Shown here: piece by piece, positions 43,102-54,944 of the stretch | Position numbering within the stretch: position 1 is the first letter of the stretch | How the letters are laid out: each line of letters opens with the position of its first letter | Origin: Sipunculus nudus | Lineage: Eukaryota; Annelida; Sipuncula; Golfingiida; Sipunculidae | DNA length: 64,000 nucleotides | Direction of reading: 5' to 3' | Assembly: GCA_026874595.1 (NCBI GenBank) | Contig: CM049311.1 | Location: forward strand, 67,708,453 to 67,772,452 | Notes under the pieces: generated by a model | The model's input: the letters and a program-made list of their open reading frames with translations, nothing else | Told to the model about the DNA's origin: nothing | Database searches by the model: none | Made by a program: the position numbers and the translations under genes

Positions 43102-45758
43102 TCAGGTATCTCGTTTCTGGATCAGGTCCGTGGTTTTGACGGCGACAAGCATAACACATTTAAGGACTTCCTTAGCTTGACATAGGTGACCGTCATTCAT
43201 ACTTTCTTGTTCCACAGCAACCATCATATCATCAAGTAAATCTTCCCTCATTTCCTCAGGTACCAGATCCAGTGCAGGATGAAAACCGTTCAATACAGCT
43301 GCAATGGAAACATTTTTACATGAATTTTTCATCAATTTATCAATTGATCAAACTTCATAAAATATTATTAATATTAAGTCAGATTGCCTCATAAATATTT
43401 GAAGTGTGTTCAGAAGTTGAGACAAGAAATAAAGCTACTTCGGCACGTCTAGTATTTTATAATTGATACTAAATTGGAAAATGCGTAGTTATTTAAACAT
43501 ATATTGTATTTTATGAAAACCAATCTGTTTATGTAAATTTAACAAAACATTTACATGAAAAAAGGCAACAGTTTAGTATACCTCTGGTCATTGGGAACTC
43601 AAAAAGGAGCTCTTTGTAATGCATGACGTGAAATCCATGCCTCAGGACCATTTCCTTGAATACATTTTCTTTGGTCAGCCAGGGCACCCCTTTCGCCATT
43701 GCCGGATCGATACCAGCCAAAATGTATTTCGGTAATACATGTTCTAATACCTGAAACTTCAAGCATATTCTATACAGAATATGGTTCCTATAGTTACACT
43801 GTATGAGAGTGATAATCAAAGACATTTAATATTCATCTAGTGAGACGTTGGTCTTATTTAATAAAGCTAATAATAGTTATGGGCTGTCTTTCTGTTACCT
43901 CAACGTTTATCCACTTCTTCCAACGAGGGCTTCCAATTATGGTCTTCATAATAGCTGCTGGGTAACGGTAGGACTGATAAAATAAAGGGAACAGTAACAT
44001 CGCCCTTCCATCTGGTTTAAGGAGCCAGTTGATGTTTTCAAGTGCACATTCCATGTCACTAACCCAATGTAACGCAAAAAAGGACGTGGCATAGGAAAAG
44101 TTAGATTTGTACGTTGAGCTCTCTTGTAGGTTACGATCCTGAAATAATAATAATCATAATATATACAAGAAGAGAGAGAGAGAGAGAGAAAGAGAGAGGG
44201 ATGTGGTTGGAACGCATCCATCGAATATCAGAGCTAATGCTTTTTCTTGCAAGGCTGCACGATGAGTCCTCCATCCTTTTCATTATTCCGGAACATCATA
44301 TACATTTTCGAGACACTATCAGCTGCTTGTTTCACAGTAATGTCTAATACTCATACCACATCATTCAAACAGAATGTATCAAAAATTTATATATAATCTC
44401 TTGGGTTCAGAGTAGTTATCAAACTAGAATTTTTTGCGTCGGAATACCCTTGGACAAGACTACCTACTTGTTCTGAAGCATATATTGACATTTCGCAAGG
44501 TCATTATCACAAGAGTCAAGTTCAACAGCTTTTTAACTGGTCCAATAACGTATTTGAAAGAAAATGTGAATTCTAATTGATTAAATATTATTGCAATATT
44601 TAAAAGTTATATAGGGTTCATAAAATTGTAAAATTCAGCTTATTTGACCTTATAGATCAATATCGAGGTCGCTAGTTTCCACACCTGTTCATAATTATGC
44701 TAGAAATTTGGTGTTTCTAATTTGATTCGCACTTCTTCAATAGTAATATGGTACAACAACGATTGTAAAGTTTCTCACAAGGCCATGAATACCAAGGTCA
44801 AGTTTAGAAGTTTTCAAGCATATACGAGATCTAAGTGGAAATAATTTGTGCGAGTATTTTTATGAAGAACATGTAATATATCAACATTTTGAGCTTCACC
44901 ATCATCCTAGATTTCGGCAGATTGGACCATAATGATCACATTCAGTTGCAGATGATTCTGTAAAGCATTGACCTTAATGTTGATCTTCAAGGAAAACTTT
45001 CTATTCGTCGTCTTTCAATTTGAATTTCAGAAAAAATGCACCATGGCCTTGAGCAATTTGTTTGTTTTTCACTAAATATGGAAATATTCAAGGTCAAGGT
45101 CACTCTCATAATAAGATCATGGCCCAAATCAACTTCATTTTCTTACAGATATATGTGCATTTGTAGAATAAAGTTGCGCCATCATTCTCATGCAAAGACA
45201 AACCTATCCAAGGTCAACCGGTTTATCAAACTAATCAATTCAGAGCTTTTTGAGATAATTATGAATTGTGGGATTAAAAAAAATGAACCAATTTTAATTC
45301 ATATTTAAGGCCATACTATGAGTGAGCGCCATGAACCAATTTTTAATTGGCTTCCTCCTCTCACACCTATCTATGCACATTTCAAGATTGTTATACATCC
45401 GTCAGATTTTATTTGTTATCTCGTTCGCAAAAATATCCCTGCTTAATTCATAGCATATCCGGCTTCTTGTCTGGGAACAGAACTAATTACCAACCTGGAT
45501 ATCCATTCGTTCAGCCAAAATACGATCGGTCTCGTACTCCTGCTTGACGTACTTTATCATGGCTTCGCTCTCATCCACTGCGATGAGATGGCAGTTAAAC
45601 TTCTGCTGCAGGTAATAGCTTGTCTCTCCTGTCCCACAGCCGATATCAATCACATGATCATCCCAGCTTATATTTGTGACATAGCTGTTTATGGCGGATC
45701 GTCCGTATTCCTTCTGAGGCGTGTTTCCGGCAATGTAAGCCGTTGGAGGACGCTGCAT
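43102..45758 (-). CDS. SAM-dependent methyltransferase, juvenile hormone acid methyltransferase-like
   Basis: Four exons, complement(43102-43298, 43582-43750, 43899-44138, 45495-45758), give an uninterrupted 289-residue protein. All three introns (1356, 148 and 283 nt) are GT-AG with phases 0, 0 and 1. It is a class I Rossmann methyltransferase. Motif I VIDIGCGTGE is at about residues 36-45, the acidic ribose-binding position is Asp62 (IAVDES), and Asp86 (MDIQ) is the likely adenine contact. SFFALHWVSD lies at 107-116 and LLKPDG at 127-132. The SFxxLHWV and LLKPxG phrases plus SPRWKKW (about 158-164) and total length match juvenile-hormone-acid O-methyltransferase-like proteins, which methylate carboxylic acids. 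In molluscs the substrate is unknown, so only the fold is secure. Start: the first ATG, conserved in the pseudogene copies. A DIRS-like element lies about 0.85 kb upstream and may affect its promoter. Confidence 0.9.
44165..44310 (-). repeat. tRNA-SINE relic with (CT)n tail in intron 1, copy B
   Basis: This is the positional equivalent of 32876-33065, with a short (CT)n tail directly before exon 2 and a body containing ...GCATTAGCTCTGATATTCGATGG... on the minus strand. The A/B-box region is more decayed than in copy A. Confidence 0.5.
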
Positions 45759-46344
45759 GGTTCTGCAACTATTTTGACGGAACAGAATTTAGACACGTAA
45801 TACTAATATTGGAATTCCTTGTATTTTTTATGTATATTTTTTATTTATATGTATATAATAATCATAGTCAGGGAGGCACCAGTCATGACATCCTGTATGG
45901 TTACAATTTTATTGCATAAAATGGTAACTGATTACCCATGGATCATAAATCAAGGTGATGCCACCCTCTACCCCATGGGCAAGTTAAACAATGGTAAATT
46001 AAAGGAGTGATTGTAAATAGAAACATTTACTTTTGATGGTTTCGAAAGTTTATTGAATATGAAGGGCTATCAAACAAAATTCCCGATTAAAAAAAACACA
46101 AAGATGCCAGCTTTTACTATGCATGTTTTCTTAATTTTTAGAAATGGCAAAATAAATTTGATATAATATTTTATTTTATTTTACTTTAGTGCGATAAATT
46201 AATATTTGTATATCATTTGCTTAATATAAATGGAGAAAATCTGCGTCACGTCTTTAGATTCCAATTATTAATGTTAGTTTAAGGAATGTATTACATGTAT
46301 CACTAAATCGGTAAGGTTTGAACTTTATGGAATTAATTTTCTTA

Positions 46345-46391
46345 TATGTATATATATATATATATATATGTGTATATATATATATATATAT
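46345..46391. repeat. (TA)n microsatellite with GTG interruption
   Basis: A TATATA run upstream of the intact methyltransferase, within the single 430-bp-type unit of copy B. It is absent from the equivalent part of copies A and C. Confidence 0.9.
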
Positions 46392-46784
46392 TTTAAAAAG
46401 TACAAAAAAAGAACATTCATAATCATACATTATTGATATAACTCCTCTACCCGGAACCTGAAAATCACTATCTATAACACGACGTCTAGATGTCTCTTCA
46501 TCTTTAGGATGTGTAACAATGGTTAATGGTATTGAAATAAAGCCGTTTTATATTTATGGTTTTTTTATAGCCATAATAAACCCCGAGAGCCAACACTTAA
46601 GTGTCCCAAATTGTTTGTAAGCACTCTACTATAAACCAGTCATAAATTTGTACATACATTGAGATACAAGGGGCCTTTTATTACAACAACTCAATATCAA
46701 ACCAAACCAGTCTGACCCAGTTATTGGGTGACATCTCTAATCTTAAACTCTAACCATCTACGCTCTGCCCACAACTAGAACGAA

Positions 46785-47715
46785 TCCCCAAAACACCCAA
46801 TTGATTTAAAGTATGGGCTTGGATAAGCCCATAATGGAGGAGTATATGTAAAGTGATTTTAGAGGTATCAGTAATTACCCAGTGTAAGGGTTACTCCTCC
46901 AATCGCCCATGATTCGGATAATATCTGCTGACAATCCACATTTAATCTTTAATTTCGGGTCAAATTAGTCTTTGGTCAAAATTTGAACAGGGGCATTGTG
47001 GATTAAAAAGGGCGGCACGCTGTTTGATGGGGGCACAGTCAGCGAAAACGCATTAATTACATCATAGGTGGGGAATACTCGGGGACCTCTCAGGTGGGGT
47101 AACGGTACAAGAAGCTCACGCTGACGAAACTGAAAAATCTTAGTCTTCTGCACTCCTAATTAGACCCCTGACTCTGTTACTGTAAAGTCTTTCCTTTCAA
47201 ATGAAAGACTGGGTCAAATTTGGAAAGTGTTGTTACCAACATGTCCCCTTTCCCCAAGAGCCCGCGAAAAGGCTACCAGACAAACTGCCCAAAAAAGAAA
47301 CTGCGTCATCCGACTGCGACAGATAAAGAAGGGGACGAAGTTTAAGCATAATTAAGGGGATAATTGACTTTTTATTTCTTCATCACATCTCCCTTTACCC
47401 TATTTATACCTGATAGGACAGACTGGTGGAAATAATTGTCATACAATGGATTAGGGAAATCTGCTTTCCTGTGAAGAATCCGTATAACATTTAGATTTGC
47501 TTTACCATATTCAGTTTCCTTGTTCGTGCAAGGAAAGCTGCAAATCTACACATGTTATCATTCGTAACAGGTACTGATTGTATCCTAGACAAGGGGTAGA
47601 CAAAATTTCAAATATGTTCTCCTTTATACATTGTATGTTTGTTTTTTATGCTGTCTGCTAGGGCCGAGGACCTGTAGTATCTGACTTCTTCATCAAGCCG
47701 GTAAACCAATGTGTG
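46785..47715 (-). pseudogene. DIRS-like tyrosine recombinase, decayed
   Basis: Frameshifted minus-strand segments follow recombinase order. RLDEEVRYYRSSALADS (about 47658-47708) begins it. Next come FAAFLARTRKLN near 47520 and VLSGINRVKGDV near 47395. RQRELLVPLPHL and INAFSLTVPPSN follow (46965-47153), and last CGLSADIIRIMGDWRSNPYT (about 46870-46930). The HSFRRGG-type box carrying the His-x-x-Arg catalytic residues, expected shortly before the last segment, is missing. The codon at the expected nucleophilic Tyr position is a stop (GGG TAA TTA). The recombinase would have inserted the element DNA by site-specific recombination; this copy is inactive. Confidence 0.75.
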
Positions 47716-47719
47716 CCCG

Positions 47720-49190
47720 TCAAAACTGTGGGGACAGATAAACAACATATTTACTGGACATGTGACACTTAATGTTAGCTAGCAAATCTTGCACTGGCCT
47801 AACTGGATACTGAAATAACAAGAAAGCCAGACGCAAAATCTTGCCTGGTTGGTGAAGCCTAGAAAAGGCATCAGGAGTGTGATTTAATTTTTCCGGTAAA
47901 AAGCAAGATTCCAGCCAAAAGTTATGTTTTGATGAAAGTGAAAATAATCCTAGCAAATAATTCATAACATTAACTGTTTCTACTGATACCCCGCTTGAGT
48001 ATTCCCACCCCACATGAGCTGTCCGTGTCGACTGTGACTCTTTTATCTTCCAAATGTCTGTCCCATTTTCTTGCCGCTAATACAACAGAGAACACGTCTT
48101 TATAATTATTATGCATGTCTTTTACTTTGGGCCAACTAGCTACCCAGTTAACATACAACCAATCATCGTGGTATTGCGTGTCTGATGCTTTTTTTGAAGC
48201 ATCCATAAACACATGCGTTTCAACCCGTGAAGGCAGATAACACTTCATGTACTCATGTTTCCACAGGCAGGTTTGCCACAACCTGATGTCTTTGTCGAAT
48301 TTACCAGACAGCTTGACCTGGTGGAAGCCTTTTTTTAGCTCAGCCATGGGGTCTAACATGCGTCGTAAAAATACTCTACCGCCCCGCACAATCTGGCACC
48401 CAGTTTAATTTCCCTGAAATCGGATGTATGTGTCTAAGTTTTGCATAGGGCCATCAACTTTTTTCCAGCTTTTACAAAAGCCTAATTTTTTTCAGAAGTG
48501 CTTTTCAATGCAATAGGTATTTTTGCTCTCTTCAAACGTTTTACTAATAATGAGAAAATCATCTAAATACACCACATTAGATTTAATCCCCCTGCGGGCC
48601 ATCACACACGTGTTAATCTATTAAAAATACCCAGGGCCCCACTGGCTCCGAATGGGAGCCTGATATCGAACATAACAGTTTCCTTTGTTTGTCCTTTAAA
48701 AGTCCATTTCAACCCAGAAGCAGCATAATTTTATTTGTGAAGGAGAACGGACCTATACGCATCATGTTAATCAACTTTTGCTAGAAAATAATTTCTCTTA
48801 ACAAGAATTAGTTTCTCCTGCAAGGACTGATAGTTTACCGACTCATTTCTATGGTAATATGCATTAACCCTCAAGCAAGCTACAATCATGAATTATCCGC
48901 ACGGTATCAGTTCCTGGTTTTGATATGGACCCCAAGGCACTAATGATTAGAGGAAAATTGAGGACATATTCAATAATGTCCCTCTTGTATGCCTTTAATA
49001 ATTTCAGTTTCCACTTGGCCCATATGATTATTTGTTATTGCTGGTTTGATAGACTTGACATTATCTACAATTGAAAACCCATTTTTAATACCATTTGATA
49101 AAAATTCTTTAACTTGGTCTCCCTGCAGTTCCTCTTTCCAACGTTGTAAATGTGTACCAAGAGAATTTTGAAAATGTTGGTTCGTAGAGG
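47720..49190 (-). pseudogene. DIRS-like reverse transcriptase and RNase H, decayed
   Basis: RT sequence begins near 49190 (GTHLQRWKEELQGDQVKEFL near 49125) and continues with NESVNYQSL near 48850, NYAASGLKWTFKGQTKETVM near 48735-48690, RLPFGASGALGIFNRLTR, and the catalytic YLDD at 48558-48569. RNase H-like sequence follows with VFMDAS (about 48210) and VDTDSSCGVGILKRG (about 47995). LPEKLNHTPDAFSRLHQPG comes at about 47850-47910. At least four frameshifts or stops separate these pieces. The motif set matches DIRS/Ngaro RTs of aquatic invertebrates and not Gypsy. Confidence 0.82.
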
Positions 49191-49218
49191 CCTAACACGA
49201 ACAACTGGGTAGCAATTC

Positions 49219-50407
49219 CTACCCCTGATGCGGGCTCAAGTTTACGCTGGGATTTTGGGACCTTGTGTGGGTTTTACCATAGCCCCCCGCCCCCACAGAA
49301 CATACATGTACAAACTTACAGTTTGTGCCGAACTTGCATGACCCCCCGATGAAGGAAATACAGATTTCTTTACTTGTCTCAGGGTCCCTTGGACCCGATT
49401 CCCCGGGCCTCTCATTATGTTTATGTACATTACCTCCAGGGGATTTACCTGCCGTAGTAGTGGTACTTATCTTTGGTTTTAACCATATCCTACTGATGGT
49501 GGCTATTTGGGAACCCCATCTACAAAATAGCTTGGCCTGCTCTATACAAGCCATCATATAGCAACACATCTATCCATCTATACTGCTGTGTCAGCCTAGT
49601 AACCTGAATTAAATATGAAAAATAGTCTGGTCTTTTTCTGCAGCTTACCCTGTCTTGTGTGGGTATCAAGTATTCTTAGTAAAGCGGCAAACCATTGTTC
49701 TTGTGTAATGGTCTCAAGTTTTGGTTTCCTTGACGTGGTGGGCCTTAAAACAATACAGCGGGATGTATCTGACACGACCTCCGCCAAACCGCTGTTGTTA
49801 TTGGAGACTCCTAAAACCCCTTGCGCATAGTCAACAACTTTTAAATAAGGTACATCTGGTAATAGTCTTAGATACATTGAGGTTTCAAGATGATTGGCCG
49901 TTTGTAAGCTGATAGGCGTACCTTGACTCGCAGTCCCTTGAAGTTGTGTTTGAGCGGCAGATATTAGCGGTGTCGGGAGCACGACGCCCTGTTGATTAGC
50001 TGCAGACTCAGGAGCTGGTGGCTGTATCCTTCCCGAAGGATGCTGCCCCTTTGTGCCGATCATATCATCTACAGTAGTTGCAATATACCATCAGCTGAGA
50101 AAAAACGTCTGTTGCTGCTGGGCTCTCGGTAGGGCGCAGCTATCTTGGTTACCGTCAGTGGGTCATTTAAGCGTTTTACGGCACGACGTAAAGCAAGGAC
50201 CTTGGCAAGAGGCGAAATTTTTTTTACAATACCTCTTCGTCGAATAACACACACAAGTTTCGTGTTCGTAGACCCATTCCTGTTCGCACTGACTGTGTCT
50301 TATGGCTTTTCTGAAAGGCCCACTCCTGGATAGCGAGGTCGACGGCCATTTCAGTCAACTTATTCGTTTGCAACATGAGTTCACTTTGCTTCCTTCGACT
50401 CCCATTT
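49219..50407 (-). pseudogene. DIRS-like Gag region with CCCH zinc-finger motif
   Basis: Broken minus-strand frames start near 50407 (TEMAVDLAIQEWAFQKS, then a stop after LCVLFDEEVL at about 50238). They continue at 49596-50063 (TITQEQWFAALLRILDTH near its end) and 49219-49569. The last frame has CX7CX5CX3H (C70, C78, C84, H88 of that frame, SCKFGTNCKFVHVC, about 49305-49362). DIRS/Ngaro gag proteins commonly end in such CCCH motifs plus a second Cys/His cluster. Here the second cluster is degraded (CSVGAGGYGKTHT). Confidence 0.7.
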
Positions 50408-52262
50408 TAACGGATGAACTGCTGTAATTATTGCCAAGACGCAATGCTGTAGTGTTCAGCGAGCATATAAGCCAGAGCATAAAATTTGAGCTAACCCGAT
50501 CTTAAAAAGCCGATCCTAAAATGTGATTTCCGTGCTGCGTACAGAGATAAACTAATTCAAAGTACCCTGCTCTGAAGTGTGGCTATGTTCTTCTAGCTAA
50601 TTGGCCAGTGTCATGTGACCCTGGTCTGAAGCCACCCATTGGCGCCCCTAAAATCCCAGTCATGAATGGACTGGTCACTTTAAGAGGGCCGAAAGTGCTT
50701 CCATAAAGAAGCGCCTTTCCTTAAGACACCCTATCACCATAAAAAACTACGAGTAACAGCAGATAGAAAGGGTAGCCAAGACGTATAAAACAAAACAAAA
50801 ACCTTCCTATGACCCTGGAATAAATCTTAATTTATCATAAGCAATTTTTGGATATCTGGTGCTTTTCACCAAAATAATGTTTGCACAGCTTCAATTAAAG
50901 CTAGAAAGAAATTAAAGTCTTTAAATACTAAAACAAAAGAAAAATTCAAAGTTCTACCTTTTGTGATTATGTCGTGATTTTGTGATATATATCAAGTATA
51001 AAACCTATTATACTCTCCAATGTCGGTCATGCCATGGTACATACAGGTTGCATAAAAGTGATACCGAAAAGAATAAATGAAAAGACCTTCTTGATATCGA
51101 AATAATGTAGACGGTGCCAAACATTCACCAGTTTACACAGTTTTACATAGATTAATATAAATGCAGGAGTTCAGAGTAACAGTTCAGGGCTTTGGTCAAG
51201 AGGTCAATGTGTTTGTGATAGTTCTGGAAAACCTTTTGGCTAATTTTTTTTCGATTTGTGCATGATAGCAGTGATATTTTGTGATGTTGGCACATATGTT
51301 CATATATTTGGTTTGTGACTTCCCATACAGGCGTACAAGACTCTGCCCAATCATTAAGATGAAAAACTGTTCACAGGCAAACATCCGCGCCATGGATAAA
51401 ACTGACCGGTGTCCAAAAAAAAACGAAGCATGATACAAAAAAAAGATTACGATACCTGTCTCATGTATCTACCAGAACCCAAATAACTGCTTCATGTACG
51501 GATCCCTAACTGACGTCTTACAGCATATATAAATTGTCCTAATACGTAGATCCCTGCGTCCACATAAACGTATACATAGCCACATCATATTTTTATATAT
51601 ATCGTTCACCTTGAAATAAACGGTTAACCCGACACAGTTATGCAGTGAGGTTTGGCTAGGCGTGCATAATATATAACTCTCATGTGCATGCATGTGTATA
51701 TGAAAGCAAACATAAATCAATTAAAGCACTAAATTAAGTCCGTTCACATTGGAGGATGAGTTTGTGCCTGTTCGTACTCAGTTAAGGTGGGATTGCTAAA
51801 CTTATCATATATGCCTGAGATGTGACTATAATACATATGTTGTATTAATGTTTCTTCTTGAGAAAATTTTTTGATTTATAAAAGGATCTAAAACTGCTCC
51901 AAAGAATTGTAAGACATTGTTCCGTTTTTCGTTAACCTTACCTAAACAGTTGCTTTTGGATTACTTCACATGTACAATTTATGCAAACTAAAATGTTCTC
52001 TACAATGTGAAGAATAAAAACACTATGGTACTTATCAAACCTGGTTGAGGTTTTAAAAAATAAGAACTATTTTTTTTTATATTTTAATTATATATTTTAT
52101 ATTTTCAGCAATTTATGGTTCGAAATATTCCATTTTCAACAGATAAAGTTGTAAACCTATTTCTTGAAACTTTTTTTTTATATTTTGCCTAACTATAATG
52201 GAGAGCTTTTTATCTGTTAAAATTATACAGTAACTTTTGGTATGCTCATTTCAAACTGGAAT

Positions 52263-52345
52263 ACAGTAGAGCGCCGTTTTTCCGAAAGCGTTGGGGGACA
52301 AGCTTTCTTCGGTAAAACGAATTTTCGGAAAAACGTTAGGGGGTC
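52263..52345. mobile_element. Pogo/Tc1-like transposon terminus with hairpin
   Basis: Right after a TA dinucleotide the sequence reads CAGTAGAGCGCCGTTTTTCCGAAA. Its inner part forms an inverted repeat with TTTTCGGAAAAACG at about 52321-52336 (CGTTTTTCCGAAA ... TTTTCGGAAAAACG). TA-CAGT starts are typical of pogo-type elements. It coincides with the breakpoint of duplication copy B. The opposite end was not found. Confidence 0.45.
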
Positions 52346-52385
52346 TGGGGCCAATTTTGTACGACAGTTAATGATTTACTAAACG

Positions 52386-52625
52386 CTATGTTGCTGAGGG
52401 AACACCGTGTTTCTTTCGACCCATGTAGGATACGGCAACGTCTTTGGGATTCCGGGCAATGTATATCATTTTGACCTGATTTCTCGAAACTTCTTCGAAA
52501 AGGTATTGGAAATGTAAGTGGCCGAGGAACAATGCAGGGGGAGGCTGTTTGCTGGAAATCGGAAAATTTAAATCTAGCATGCTTTTTTCATGGACCAGTT
52601 CCGTGTTCTCAAAGGCCAGGGTTTC
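52386..52625 (-). pseudogene. Isolated sulfotransferase exon
   Basis: An open minus-strand frame contains ENTELVHEKSMLDLNFP, HLHFQYLFEEVS and VKMIYIARNPKDVAVSYMG. This is the SULT exon carrying the 3'-phosphate-binding RNPKDxxVS motif, including the Ser that the relic at 19497-19767 lacks. A possible acceptor (…TAAGATAG, near 52633) precedes it. No flanking SULT exons are seen within 2 kb, so it is probably a single-exon relic or one exon of a gene with very long introns. It could instead be a captured fragment, as it lies 40 bp from the pogo-like terminus. Confidence 0.65.
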
Positions 52626-52639
52626 TCACCCTATCTTAA

Positions 52640-53351
52640 TCCTGTGATAATTGTTGACACCCAAATATTACATACAAAAAAAGTAAAAAGTCCACACACA
52701 AATATCTTTGTTCTGCGTGGAATTAGGCCAACTACAAAAATTAATCTTGAAATAGTGTAAATGGTCAACACAAATTTAGTCAGTTTCCTGTACCTTTGAG
52801 AATTATTTTAGAAAAGATGTGTCACAGCACAAAACAGTAACAATACCAACATTACAACAAGAAATTGATTCACGAAAATGGGAGCGCGTATTAGTAGAAC
52901 AATTTACTTGTGTGGTCGAAAATATTATAAAATTACCTATGTTGTTTTCTATTATTTAATTATGAAATCTTTATCAAGTTTTACAAATTATTCATATTAA
53001 ATTGTATTAGGATGCCTCATGGCATAATCGCTTAACACATAATGTACTGATAAATTATTCATGAGGAAATTGTGTATAAGTGGAAAACATGATAATCTGT
53101 GATCATGCCATTATTACCTGATTTAGGATATCACAGATAAACGTCGCCATCGCACACTCCAATGTTTCTTATTTTCTTCAGGTGTTCCGGTTTTATTGCA
53201 GACAAGTACGGAATACCGTTAACTCAGTAAATGCCATTAATTGTATAAGTCGAATAGTCACTGCTATCACCTGGGGAGTCCATGTTCAGAGACAATTAGA
53301 TCACAATTCACAGCAGTGTAAGTCCATTTAAATTATATAAGAGGTATTTTT
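52640..53351. other. Unassigned AT-rich sequence
   Basis: No recognisable gene or repeat. Confidence 0.45.
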
Positions 53352-53590
53352 TTAAACTTATTTATTTTACATGGATTGTACAGATAGTTATTATAACTAA
53401 TCGAGGCACTCCCCATGGCTCCGATGATGGCATTCTATTGTCTGTACGGGTGACGGAAACCGGAGTTCCCAGAGAAAAACCACCGGCCTTGGACGGCCAA
53501 CTACAACCCACTCTCATAGCCAGGCCGGGAATCGAACCCGGGTCGCCAGCGGAGAGAGCCAAGCGTTTTACCAATCAGCTATCCAGGCTC
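53352..53590 (-). repeat. tRNA-derived SINE, full-length
   Basis: On the minus strand it starts GAGCCTGGATAGCTGATTGG (A-box TAGCTGATTGGTAAAACGC) and has a perfect B-box GGTTCGATTCC about 45 bp on. A conserved-looking body with GGTGGTTTTTCTCTGGGAAC and CTCCGGTTTCC follows, like the central domains of widespread invertebrate tRNA-SINEs. It ends in TACAATCCATGTAAAATAAATAAG. The overlapping 70-94-codon frames on both strands are translations of the SINE. Pol III promoter elements are intact. Confidence 0.8.
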
Positions 53591-54944
53591 AAACATGACT
53601 CAAACATGGTGTGCAACCGAACACCCAGTCCCGGAGCAATAAACACGGCTAACATGCATGTCACGTTTATGATCGTTGTTCACTTTCTTGAGGGTATGAT
53701 CTGCCATATATCTGATAATTAAACCAACATTGTTGATGTTACCTGTAAAAAGGGTAATTTAGTCAGGACAGCCTTATAAACTGAGACCGCCACGGAATTT
53801 AGTTATATGAAATATCAGAATCCCTGGTTGGTGGTTTTTACTCCAAATAGGTCTATCGCATTTGGTATGTAACAGTTGGGCTATTGCTACAACTATGGCA
53901 ACAGTTTACCATCTATTATTATTATTATTACTCTTCTATTGTTATCTGTTACTATTAATATTCCTAATGTTGACGGGATGATATGCTAAATGAATTAATG
54001 TCTTTATTGGTATTTTTTAATACAGACATGTTTCATTATTTTATCTTTAAATGTTTATTGAGTGTTTATTGCTACCTACATAGTAAATATGTTGGTAACA
54101 TTCAAATCTAGGAAGGCTTAGTGCACTGAGAATTTGCATATGGATTCATGCTTGATATCACGTACATATCCCTAGATGTCTAAAAATGATAAAAATAATA
54201 AATATTATTACATGTAAGATACAAGGGTTTTATTTGATTATTGAATAGGAAATGTATTGCTTAAGAGATTTATGAATATTTACAAAATGAGAAAGAACTA
54301 CTCGTTCTCAGCCAATATTTGAACAATCTTTGAATTACTCATGGAATTCGTGTGCAAACATTTTCTTGTGATATTTTCCACCTTTTCTCTGCTTTATATC
54401 CTGCAGAGCGTTAACATATCAACAAAGTGTATCTATAAAAGGATAGGTGCATTAACATTGCTTTTAATCGGCGAAAGTGTGCGTTCTTCAAAGAGGGAGT
54501 GATAAAACATGAAGCAGCCCAACAGCGCTTTGTCCATGAATATTTCTTAATGGAATTGTACTCTTATTTTATTCAAAGGCAGTTATCTTTAAATATTACC
54601 AACCTCCATCAAGAAAACGCATATTCAGCCTTGTTAAAAAATAATTGTTTCAGAAATCAATGACATCGAAAAATCAAACATATTAGCCTTGTAACACGTG
54701 AAATCACATATTACACAATGTGGCATAAGATACCTTTGACTTAATTAATCAGACGTGTATGCTATCTATTATTTTGTCTTTATTTTCATAAATCGTGGAC
54801 ATCTTTACTGCCAGACATTTCTACGTGGAACTTGGACGATGTATTACACTTACGTTTCCATTCCTGAACAACTGTGTACAACGACAGTTAAAATGTTCCT
54901 TTTCAATTCAAAATTTTATGTTTGCCTAAAGTTCCCTTTGAAAC
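53591..54944. other. Unassigned AT-rich sequence
   Basis: Ordinary AT-rich DNA with a short (TTA)n at about 53918-53932. No gene or repeat family recognised. Confidence 0.45.

Larger units (their letters stand above)
46612..50685 (-). mobile_element. Degraded DIRS-like (tyrosine-recombinase) retroelement
   Basis: On the minus strand the order is gag with CCCH zinc finger (about 49219-50407), reverse transcriptase (about 48400-49190), RNase H (about 47720-48389), then a tyrosine recombinase (about 46785-47715). That order and the recombinase in place of integrase define DIRS/Ngaro-type elements. The limits are set by comparison with copies A and C. Shared sequence stops near 46612 (…TTAAGTGTCC) and resumes near 50685 (GTGCTTCCATAAAGAAGC, as at 58867). 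All reading frames are interrupted. The phrase ATGACTGG occurs near both ends and may be part of terminal repeats, but this is weak. Confidence 0.8.
40780..52262 (-). repeat. Tandem segmental duplication, copy B
   Basis: This is the middle paralogous segment, collinear with A (30896-37790) and C (54945-62340). It carries the intact methyltransferase. Differences from A and C are extra sequence at about 40910-42270, a DIRS-like element at about 46612-50685, and an abrupt end at 52262 where a pogo-like terminus begins (A and C continue with GGAATATTCAATA where B has GGAATACAGTAGAG). Confidence 0.85.

Noticed and set aside
45347-45800. Plus-strand frames of 66-70 codons over the methyltransferase
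   Set aside because: They are antisense shadows of exon 1 of the intact minus-strand gene.
46830-46920. GGAGGAGTATA ... TTACTCCTCC as MITE termini
   Set aside because: The short inverted match falls inside decayed recombinase coding sequence (RIMGDWRS region) and has no further TIR or target duplication.
53500-53590. Functional tRNA gene
   Set aside because: A- and B-boxes are good, but the 5' and 3' ends do not pair into an acceptor stem and the sequence continues into a SINE body.
53362-53722. 70- and 94-codon frames on both strands, one containing an apparent RPGIEPGSP phrase
   Set aside because: They are translations of the tRNA-SINE; such phrases arise from the B-box in many genomes.
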